Origin: Hymenobacter sp. UV11
Lineage (GTDB): Bacteria > Bacteroidota > Bacteroidia > Cytophagales > Hymenobacteraceae
DNA length: 64,000 nucleotides
Reading direction: 5' to 3'
Assembly: GCF_004684095.1 (NCBI RefSeq)
Contig: NZ_SRII01000011.1
Span: 1-64,000 of the forward strand
Shown: in pieces, positions 26,403 through 34,000 of the stretch
Layout of the letters: each line of letters begins with the position of its first letter
How positions within the stretch are numbered: the first letter of the stretch is position 1
Position numbers and translations under genes: made by a program
Notes under the pieces: model-generated
The model's database searches: none
Told to the model about the DNA's origin: nothing
The model's input: the letters and a program-made list of their open reading frames with translations, nothing else

Positions 26403-26653
26403 AAAGTGAAATTGGATAGGAATACGGCCGGTAAAAATAGCCGGAAGTTTTGGCTGTTCCGCTGCTCACACCTGTTGACTAAATGACTTTTCGGTTTCTT
26501 CAGCGCCGGTGAGAACTTTTGACTTTTTTGCACCCAAATTATTAGTGAAACATCGGTTTCCTGATTTTTCGGATAGGTAACGATAATTGGGCCTTATCAC
26601 TACCTATGACTTATCTTGCCGGGCCAATTAATTCGACCCGCTTCCTTCCTACT

Positions 26654-27082
26654 ATGGCTGCCGACCCGCTGCTTTTTCTGACTGGCCACGTCTCCACCAT
26701 TTTTCCGCCCGTACAGGCGACAAAGAAAATCTGGCATCAGGAATCAATTCTGAGCATAGCGGCCCGCAACCAGCCAGCCGAAGGACTGGTGAAAATTCAG
26801 TTTGCCGAGCAGCACATGAGTTTGCTTGACGGGCTGCGCCTAGGCGAGTACGTCACGGTCGGCTTCACGGTGCGCGGCGTGGATTATTATTGGGAGGGCA
26901 CGACGAAGTACTTGGTCGTCCTCATGGGTCAGCAAATAGCCATCACCCCGGAGCCTGGCCAGCGCAAAAAATCCAGCGGGCGGCGGGCGGCCCCGAACGT
27001 TGCAACCACTGATTTCTCGGCGCGCCCCGCCCCGCTTCCTTTCCCACGAAGCCACGAGTTTAAGGACGAGCCGCCCTTCTAA
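26654..27082 (+). CDS. DUF3127-like (OB-fold) protein
   Basis: The 142-aa product from MAADPLLFLTGHVSTIFPP resembles the Bacteroidota family DUF3127, a single-OB-fold protein similar to single-strand DNA-binding proteins: 'GHVSTIFPPVQATKKIWHQESIL', 'VKIQFAEQHMSLLDGLRLGEYVTVGFTVRGVDYYWEGTTKYL'. The last 45 residues are a disordered, basic/Pro-rich tail ending 'FKDEPPF', reminiscent of the acidic-aromatic tip of SSB proteins. It lies 57 bp upstream of a tyrosine recombinase on the same strand, suggesting a small mobile-element module. An upstream in-frame ATG at 26606 is less likely. Confidence 0.7.
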   Translation: MAADPLLFLTGHVSTIFPPVQATKKIWHQESILSIAARNQPAEGLVKIQFAEQHMSLLDGLRLGEYVTVGFTVRGVDYYWEGTTKYLVVLMGQQIAITPEPGQRKKSSGRRAAPNVATTDFSARPAPLPFPRSHEFKDEPPF

Positions 27083-27139
27083 AGCGCCGGTATTTTCACT
27101 ACTTTTTCACTACTTTCTACTCCGTATTATATAGGCTAC

Positions 27140-28093
27140 ATGAAAGTGCTTCCCACTGCCACTCCCAGCAGCACCAGTTTAACCTCCTATACTGGTGCGG
27201 CGGGCCGCTACGTGGAGGCCGGTTTAAGCGGGGCCGCCAACACGAGCCGCGCCTACCAATCCGACCTCAAGCGCTTCGCCGCCTGGTGCGCGGCCCACAA
27301 CTACCCGCCGATACCCGCCGCGACCGAGGCATTGGTGGGCTTCATCACGAGCCTGGCCGAAGCGGGCAAAAAGGTGGCAACCATGCAGCGGCACTGCGCG
27401 GCCATCAGCAAAGCCTACGCCGTGCGCGGCATAGACTCACCCACCGACGACAAGCAGTTCAAGATTTTTATGGATGGCGTGCGCCGCGTGCACGGCGTGC
27501 GCCAGAAGCAGGCCCCCGCTTTCGGGCTGGCCAACTTCAAAAAAGTAGTACGGGGGCTGGCCCTCGACACGCCGGGCGGCCTGCGCGACCGGGCCATCCT
27601 GCTGCTCGGCTTCACGGGGGCCTTTCGGCGCTCGGAGCTGACGGCGCTCAACATCGAGGATTTGAGCTTTACGGAAGACTGCCTGATTGTCTCGCTCAGC
27701 AAAAGCAAAACCAACCAGCTCGGCGACCACGAGGAAAAGGCCATTTTCTACTCGCCCGAGTCGGCCGTGTGCCCCATCCGCTCCCTGAAGGCCTGGCTGA
27801 GCCAGCTCGACCGTGTGCAGGGTCCGGTGTTCGTATCGCTACGCAAGAATAATCAACTGACCACTAACCGGTTATCTGACCAAACTATCAACGTACTGGT
27901 ACAGCGCTATCTGGGCGCGGGCTTCACGGCCCACTCGCTGCGCGCTTCTTTTGTGACGGTAGCTAAGCTGGCCGGGGCCGACGACAGCAAGGTGATGAAC
28001 CAGACCAAGCACAAAACGAGCACCATGATTCGGCGCTACACCCGCCTCGATGATGTTAAGCAACACAACGCCGCCAAGGAATTAGGCCTTTAA
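27140..28093 (+). CDS. tyrosine site-specific recombinase / integrase
   Basis: The 317-aa protein has a SAM-like N-terminal core-binding domain ('TSRAYQSDLKRFAAWCAAHNYPP') and a C-terminal catalytic domain with the first Arg in 'GFTGAFRRSELTALNIEDL', the HxxR box in 'TAHSLRASFVTVAKLAG' and the Tyr nucleophile in 'STMIRRYTRLDDV'. All catalytic residues are present. It would integrate or excise a genetic element, and attachment sites are not identifiable here. A hairpin terminator follows at 28135-28166. Confidence 0.92.
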   Translation: MKVLPTATPSSTSLTSYTGAAGRYVEAGLSGAANTSRAYQSDLKRFAAWCAAHNYPPIPAATEALVGFITSLAEAGKKVATMQRHCAAISKAYAVRGIDSPTDDKQFKIFMDGVRRVHGVRQKQAPAFGLANFKKVVRGLALDTPGGLRDRAILLLGFTGAFRRSELTALNIEDLSFTEDCLIVSLSKSKTNQLGDHEEKAIFYSPESAVCPIRSLKAWLSQLDRVQGPVFVSLRKNNQLTTNRLSDQTINVLVQRYLGAGFTAHSLRASFVTVAKLAGADDSKVMNQTKHKTSTMIRRYTRLDDVKQHNAAKELGL

Positions 28094-28134
28094 ATTATGC
28101 GCCCAACTTCCGCCAAAAAGTCGCACCAGTCCTT

Positions 28135-28166
28135 GAGGGGTAGCATATGATACTGCGCTACCCCTC
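28135..28166 (+). terminator. hairpin after the integrase gene
   Basis: Arms GAGGGGTAGC and GCTACCCCTC (10 bp, perfect) enclose a 12-nt loop, 41 bp past the integrase stop. The GGGGTAGC of the arm coincides with the first bases of the Tn3 terminal repeat 400 bp further on, which is probably chance. Confidence 0.6.
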
Positions 28167-28261
28167 ATGCCCCGTCTCGGCGCGCCGCTTCTGCGCAGTA
28201 GCCTGATTTACTACACTGGTATAAGCAGTTATAATTCAGCCCGCTGTGAGCATAGCCCGCT

Positions 28262-28572
28262 ATGTCTCTCCCAGCGACCAACATCCTCTCCCTACGCTGC
28301 GCCCATCACCCTGTTTGCTATGTTCTCTTCAGAGAAAAACTATTGCGCCGAGCGTTTGCTCATCTCCCCAAGCAGGACCGCCAGCGCTCAATCATATTGT
28401 TGGTGGTCAATGACATACGCAGGATGCGCAATCGCGTGTACCAAAATGAGCCCATTCGCTGGCGGCTAAACCAGCTGCAGAGGCAACACCAGAAATTTTA
28501 CAGCTTATCGCTTGGATTGAGCCCAAACTGCGCCCCTGGCTTCAGCAGCTAGACCGGTTTCCCGCAGTGATA
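28262..28572 (+). pseudogene. Abi-like gene, 5' part of the remnant split by the Tn3 transposon
   Basis: The translation contains 'FREKLLRRAFAHLPKQDRQRS...NDIRRMRNRVYQNEPI', matching the C-terminal half of Abi-like proteins (usual wording '...IR.LRNRVFHHEPI'). After a 1-nt frameshift near 28460 it continues 'ATPEILQLIAWIEPKLRPWLQQLDRFPAVI'. The N-terminal half is missing. The Tn3-family element inserts within the duplicated TGATA. Joining 28572 to 44100 restores the frame through to a TAA at 44150. The ancestral gene was probably a defence (abortive-infection-type) protein, already broken by the frameshift before or after insertion. Confidence 0.7.
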
Positions 28573-28610
28573 GGGGTAGCACAAGAGTAGGAACAGAAAT
28601 TCCCGCTAAG
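28573..28610 (+). repeat. Tn3 transposon left terminal inverted repeat
   Basis: This 38-bp repeat is identical to the complement of 44057-44094. It begins GGGGTAGCACAAGAGTAGG and ends TTCCCGCTAAG, and is preceded by the target duplication TGATA. Confidence 0.96.
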
Positions 28611-28638
28611 ATTATAGAAAATGTTTGCTTATCTAATA

Positions 28639-29340
28639 TTATGCGTTGATGGTCGCAGGCTTCTGCTCCGCTCGAGTAAGTAGTCGCCGTACCGTAGCCA
28701 GATGAAACACCTTACCCCGACGAGTCCGATAGCCCGCTTCATTCAACTCGCGGGCTATCTGGGTCAGGTTGTGCCCCTGTGCTGCTAGCAAGGTGGCTAC
28801 CCGGCTCGCCTGCTTGTTGGCTTGGTGCTCGCGGGCGTTCTGCTGCCGGGCAGCCAGGCCCCGCTGCCGGGCCTCCACCGTGAGGTTCGCTGGCGTGCCC
28901 AGCCGCGCACCACGCGCCTTTTTGGCCGTAAGGGCATCCTTCGTGCGCTTAGAAATGGTCTCGCGCTCGTGCTGGGCGAGCACGGCAAATAAGCCCACGG
29001 TTAGGGTATTGGCATCCGGCATGTCGCAGCACATAAATTCTACCCCCGCGTCGCGCAGGGTGAAGATGAAACCCGCGTTGCGCGAGAGCCTGTCCAACTT
29101 GGCGATAAGCAGGACCCCGCCCGCCTGCCGGGCGGCCGCGATGGCAGTTAGCAGCTGCGGTCGGTGATTCTTCTTGCCGCTCTCGATTTCGATGTACTCA
29201 CCTCGCAAGCTGGTCGGGTCGTCTACGAAGCTGTGCGCCGCCGCTCGCTGGGCTTCTAACCCCAAACCGGAAGCGCCCTGCTTTTGGGTCGAGACCCGGT
29301 AGTAAGCAAAATAGGGGCGAGGAGTTGGGGCAGCGAGCAT
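28639..29340 (-). CDS. tnpR: Tn3-type serine resolvase/recombinase TnpR
   Basis: This 233-aa serine recombinase has its catalytic Ser in 'FAYYRVSTQKQGASGLGLEAQ' and the conserved 'LLIAKLDRLSRNAGFIFTLRDAGVEFMCCDMPDAN' with the DRLSR Arg box. It ends with a helix-turn-helix ('TLLAAQGHNLTQIARELNEAGYRTRRGKVFHLATVRRLL'). It resolves the cointegrate formed by TnpA at the res site. The start at 29340 (MLAAPTPRPYFAYYRVS) is preferred, because the longer frame to 29388 would run through the putative operator. Its stop codon lies within the inner extension of the terminal repeat. Confidence 0.93.
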   Translation of the reverse strand: MLAAPTPRPYFAYYRVSTQKQGASGLGLEAQRAAAHSFVDDPTSLRGEYIEIESGKKNHRPQLLTAIAAARQAGGVLLIAKLDRLSRNAGFIFTLRDAGVEFMCCDMPDANTLTVGLFAVLAQHERETISKRTKDALTAKKARGARLGTPANLTVEARQRGLAARQQNAREHQANKQASRVATLLAAQGHNLTQIARELNEAGYRTRRGKVFHLATVRRLLTRAEQKPATINA

Positions 29341-29369
29341 GAGCGAGAGGTCAAAAAGGAGGTTTGGGG

Positions 29370-29415
29370 CAAAGCTAACATTTTCCAAACGACCGTTTAA
29401 AAAATGTTAGCTTTG
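29370..29415. promoter_or_regulatory. candidate res site / tnpR promoter-operator
   Basis: A perfect 15-bp inverted repeat CAAAGCTAACATTTT (29370-29384) and AAAATGTTAGCTTTG (29401-29415) is separated by 16 bp, directly upstream of tnpR. Each arm reads TAGCTTTG outward, a perfect TAnnTTTG -7 box; the minus-strand copy would serve tnpR. Related sequence AAAGCTAAC recurs at 43985-43993 just upstream of tnpA. This fits a dimer-binding subsite through which TnpR resolves cointegrates and represses both genes. Binding is inferred. Confidence 0.55.
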
Positions 29416-29448
29416 TCTACCAGCTACGGCATTGTGCTGCCGAAAGAC

Positions 29449-30003
29449 CTAGCTAACCCAAGTTGCGGCGTAGTCGGGGCATAAAAAAAGTCTGTTCGGC
29501 GTGAACAGGCTAGGTTTAGGGTCTCTGACCTCCCTTTACCGCCCCAACCATGCGCGAACAGACCGTTGCAATGTACTGCTTGCTAGACGACATCATCCGG
29601 TTCACCCACCCGGCAAACACGCCGCCCGCCACCTGCGGCTGGCGGCGAGTCCGAGCAGGCCGGCCGGCGCGGCTTACCGCTGGACCTGCCCGCCGGCAGT
29701 GTCCTCTACACCGATGCCGGCTATACGGATTATGTAGCCGAAGACCTCTTCAACGAGGCCAGCGGCAGTCAGCAACAAAGTGCGCGCCGCCAGAACAGCA
29801 AACGGCCGCATCATCTCGCACAAAGCTTTCTGATACAATACTTTCGTAAAAGCATTGAAACCACATTCAGTCAGGTGACCGCCCGCTTTCCCAAGCAGAT
29901 TCACGCGGTCACGGCCCAGGGATTTGCCCTGAAAATCACCCTCTTTATTTTTGCCCACACCTTACACCAAGCTGGCTTATAGGCCGCAACTTGGGTTAGC
30001 TAG
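29449..30003 (+). mobile_element. internally deleted IS982-like element
   Basis: The 555-bp element has perfect terminal inverted repeats (CTAGCTAACCCAAGTTGCGG and complement). The plus strand starts with a transposase N-terminus (MREQTVAMYCLLDDIIRFTHP, ATG at 29550) and ends with a recognisable IS982-type C-terminus in another frame: 'YTDAGYTDYVAEDLFNEASG', 'RKSIETTFSQVTARFPKQIHAV', 'ITLFIFAHTLHQAGL' with TAG at 29980-29982. The catalytic middle, roughly 300-400 bp, is deleted. The palindromic TAGCTA on both sides may be the target duplication. It lies beside the res region of the Tn3 transposon and could be mobilised only in trans. Confidence 0.82.
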
Positions 30004-30464
30004 TACAATAGGGGCCGTAGTCGGCATTAATAATCAGCCCCAAAATGAACTGGTATCATCTCAGGACCTGTACAAGGTAGTGAGTATAATTTCGGAGATA
30101 TCCGCACGGCCGACAGCCAGCACACAACCCACCGCGAGCAAGTATCGGCCCACGCGGCTAGTAGCTCCAGTGACTGCCCAATAGTAGCAGGTAAGTAAGA
30201 GTTATCGTTTCTAAACCTCTTCCTTGGGTAAACAAAACCCCCGCCCGGTTGGACGAGGTTTCAAGAACTACGAATTCCCTTTGAAGAAATGGCCTTAGGT
30301 CTATTACTAAACGGAAGCGATTGTAGTAAACATTTCCTCGAGGTATTAAGCATTAGCAGGCAGTAGTAACTGTATCGGTTCAATTAGAATATACACACCA
30401 GCACCGCAGAACTGGAGAAAATAAATTGATAATTATCTAATATTAAATAATATTTTTTATAATC
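30004..30464. other. 461-bp AT-rich spacer at the left edge of the cargo
   Basis: No protein-like frame is seen; a 77-codon plus-strand frame over the IS end is low-complexity. GC content falls sharply from about 30,360 onward, marking the border of the foreign cargo. The last part holds the 24-bp repeat at 30438-30461. Confidence 0.5.
30438..30461 (+). repeat. 24-bp direct repeat, left copy
   Basis: The sequence, starting TAATATTAAATAATATTT, is identical to 40811-40834 in the same orientation. The two copies enclose the whole cargo (candidate immunity gene, YD/RHS operon, DUF6624-like gene). This copy lies 4 bp beyond the stop of the 166-aa gene. Confidence 0.8.
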
Positions 30465-30965
30465 CTACTTTAAGCTATCATAAAACTTTTTTAAATAGTT
30501 TGGCAAATACCCCCCCCCCATACTAGTATTATTTTTATAGTACATATAATCTGAGTCTACATTCCAATTAAATACATATGTAGTATTAATATTGGATTTT
30601 AATTTATGAACTTCGTTATAGGCATTAATCGCGTATATGTTTTTTCTTTGAGCGTCAATTCGTTCAGAATAAGGGGTGGAACGCAACGGCATTTCTATTT
30701 TAAGTAAAGCATTTTTATAGTGAAATTCATTATTTTTTTTATATAGAATTCCATTATTACTCGAATAAATAACATTTCCTAAGCCATCTACTTTTTTGAT
30801 TAATAGACTGTCATGTAAACCATATTTTATGCCTCCTATTTCAATGACAGGAATTTCTTTATTGGGGTCGCAATAAACATTCCATAAAAATGTTTTCCCA
30901 ACTAATATGGTACTAGGAGCATGCTGCTGATTTATTAGCAGCATTAAAACAGCAATGATTTCCAT
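30465..30965 (-). CDS. AT-rich 166-aa protein, candidate immunity protein of the RHS toxin
   Basis: I do not recognise this family. The protein starts MEIIAVLMLLINQQHAPSTI, a hydrophobic segment that may be a short signal or anchor, and continues with Tyr/Asn/Lys-rich strands ('IPVIEIGGIKYGLHDSLLIKKVDGLGNVIYSSNNGILY'). GC content and codon use are far below those of the flanking chromosome. It is the next gene after the RHS protein on the same strand (109 bp after its stop), the normal place for an immunity gene of a polymorphic toxin. An 84-bp perfect palindrome separates the two. The immunity role is inferred from position only. Confidence 0.6.
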   Translation of the reverse strand: MEIIAVLMLLINQQHAPSTILVGKTFLWNVYCDPNKEIPVIEIGGIKYGLHDSLLIKKVDGLGNVIYSSNNGILYKKNNEFHYKNALLKIEMPLRSTPYSERIDAQRKNIYAINAYNEVHKLKSNINTTYVFNWNVDSDYMYYKNNTSMGGGYLPNYLKKFYDSLK

Positions 30966-31005
30966 TATAAGTTTTGAGTTAAAGACAATAGATTAGAAAA
31001 CAAAT

Positions 31006-31089
31006 TATACTAACAATTGAGTGCTATTCTGCGACAGTGAAATCAATATTGATTTCACTGTCGCAGAATAGCACTCAATTGTTAGTATA
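31006..31089. repeat. 84-bp perfect palindrome without loop
   Basis: The 42-bp arms are exactly complementary, with the centre between 31047 and 31048 (AATATT). It overlaps the last five codons and the stop of the RHS gene, and ends 41 bp before the start of the 166-aa gene. In RNA it would form a very long hairpin, so it could act as a terminator that limits expression of the downstream gene. As DNA it could extrude a cruciform. Ordinary bacterial terminators are much shorter and have a loop. Confidence 0.93.
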
Positions 31090-34000
31090 CAGATGGTAAG
31101 AAAATAGAGTTGGCCTCACTCCTAACCCACGTAGATACATCTCAGCACCCAAAATAAACGGATGAATACCGATTGCTGGTATACCGCTCAATGTCAGTGC
31201 TCGAGCTGTATTATTAACGCAGCTGCTAGCATACAGGTTATAGTTGACGCCTCTATCTAATAGGCTTTTAAAGCTGTATAACGTATTTTTATTTACGCCA
31301 CTGACTGTCGATTTCCAAACTAGTTTATCTAGTGTGTGATTTGGCCAGTTACTGTCACCTTTTTTAAAGGCAAAAGGATTGAATATAACTTTTCCTGGCT
31401 CAGTTGGGCCAACAGATATAATGGAATTATTTGGGTTGGACTCTCCAACCTCTGTAATGGCACTATGGCCAATTAAATCAGAATGTTCCGTGTTGAGTTG
31501 AACTTTGCCTGGATGTAACCCAGCTAAGCCGTCACTGATGTTAGAAATAGCTCCTAAACCATAACCAATATTATCCATTGTCGAATTACCATCCTTGCCC
31601 AAGTAGCCCCATTCCTCTTGGTTGAAATTATATGAAGCGGCCCCAAATCCAATGGTGACACCGGTCCTTCCACCGCTGAGCATATTCATCATAACGCTAT
31701 TGGTAAAAGAGCCAGCAAAAATTCCCATCGTATTAGCAAATGCTGCGCCTGAAGTAGCAACTCCATTAGCCAAGCCGCCTGACAATCCCCCGATTACAGC
31801 ACCACCAACTATATAGCCAGCCATGCCCCATCCATTTGCTCCGGCAGCTTGTCCAATCTGGTGACCCATATAAGCCCCAATTGCCGCTCCAATAAGAATA
31901 GGAATGAATACAAATTGTCCATCCGGGTCAGTATACATGACCGGGTTGTTGCTCATTCCTGCATAAGGCGACGAAAATTGGTTAGCAGGGTCAGGTACAT
32001 GCCAGCGTCCAAGTTGCGAATCATAGTAGCGGGCTCCGTGGTCAATCCACTCTAGACCAGCACCATCAATACGGCCTTGGCTACCATACTGCTGTTTACA
32101 GTCAGGGGCGCCTGCTACTTCAATGTCAATCAAATTTTGACCCCAGGGGTCATAGTGGTTTTCTTGGACGATTAACTCCGTAGTTGTGGTGCGGAGCGCG
32201 GCATCATCAAACCACACGTCTTGCTTAGTTGCATTCTGTACGGATACTACTACGTACCCTTCTTGCCGTGCTTTGAAGCCAAGTTCTAGTTGTTGCCAGT
32301 TATTGGCCGCATCCCTCTCCAAATACTTTACTTCCGACGCGATAAGGGTACTGTCCTTATCATAGAAATCGTATTTGATACTTGCCCGAGGCACTGCTAC
32401 TTGGTGCTGAACCACATGAGGTAATACCGTCCAAGCTAATGCAATGCCGGCAACCAACTTGGAGAAAACCCCCTTAGCAGCGGAACGTCCACCTTCAGCA
32501 GTAGGAGTGGGAGTGGACGTATTCGCTGCCAGCGGTATTAGTATAGGCCAAACTCCTACTTTCTTAGCGACATCATAGCGCCCATAGACTTCGAAGTGTA
32601 AGCTGTCACCAGCATGTAGCTGAACGGAAGAACTGGGGCCAAACATGCGTTGGTTCTGTCCGGCATTCAAACGAGTAGCATAGTCACCAGTACGCGCGTG
32701 TGCAGGGTCTAACTCACGGGTCGAAGTAAGATTATCAAAATCCTGTTCTTCTTTTGACGCATTAGCAAGTTCCATCGTTGCAATCCGATTATTAACGGGA
32801 GCCTGTCCCTCATCACGGAACGCAATGCGTAAGTTGCCTAGATGGTCTCGTATATGGTATTCTTGAATCCAGTGAGGCGTTGTATTATCTGGTGTTGTTC
32901 CATAAAGCGCTCGACCTACAGGAGTAGGCACGGACAAAGACGGTCCAACAGCCGTTGTATATACAAAACCGTTCACGTAAGTCTCGGTAGTGACAGCGCC
33001 GTTTTGATTTACAGAATAACTTAGTTTTTCTCCGGTAGCTGAGTAGGTAAATGAAATAGTTTGAAAGCGTCCAACTCCGATAGAGTTCGGTAAATCTATT
33101 TCATTATAAGTGACATTAAGTCCCTTGTTTAAGTCTGTAATAAGATTACCATTATCGTCGTAGACATACTCATCACCTGTATTAATTACATCTTCAAAAT
33201 CGTTAGTAGCTGTTGAGTACCCAGCCTGGTCTGCTACGGAACGCAGTTGATTGCCACCAGCACTACCATAATTATATCTGAGTTGGTCAATTGGACCATA
33301 AACAAATTGATTTGGGGACGGAGTATTTCTCCGACCAACGCGGTTCATCTGCTGAATGTTACCGTTTAAATCGTACTGAATGTCGCTAACTGTAAAACGT
33401 CCAATGCCGCCGGTACTGCCATTAGCGCTAATATCATCTTTTTCATCAATCCAACCTGCTCCCCAAGCCGCGTATTTCGCATCCGTTAAGCGATTTGCGC
33501 CATCATAGCGATAGGCGTAACTGCGCAATTTGTTATCACGCTTGCTTTTCCACATGCTTTCGGTAATGTTGCCGTTATAACAAGCTGTAGTAGCGTTGAC
33601 TTGCAAGTCAGAGTCATATTTTAGCTCTAATCCAAACAAGTCTGGCTCTGCATCAGTATCATCGTTAGAATCTACTCCATTGAGCAGGTCACGATTGTTG
33701 ATATGACTAAGTTGCCCTTTAAGTGTGTAACGATTGTCTACGGATTGGAGATAATTGCCGGTTCCTAGATTAATACCCAGTTTGTTGTCAACTAATTGCC
33801 CTAACTCATTGTACTCCTTCTTAGATAGTAGTAGTTCAATAGTCCCATCCTTTTTGTTGAACCAAGCGAAGAGGTCTTTAGCACTGTTATTTTCGTAATA
33901 TGTATAGCGGTATCTTACCGTGTGAGTTGGACTTCCATTCACCACATTATGAGCGGTATATGTTTTAAGTATCTTGCCGGAAAAATCGTACTCAGCTGTA

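Noticed and set aside
29951..30184. 77-codon plus-strand frame across the right end of the IS982 remnant
   Set aside because: It starts inside the transposase tail in the wrong frame and has low-complexity composition.
31006..31089. Reading the 84-bp palindrome as a simple intrinsic terminator
   Set aside because: It has no loop or U-tract at the end of the stem and is far longer than normal. Termination remains possible, but not as the standard type.
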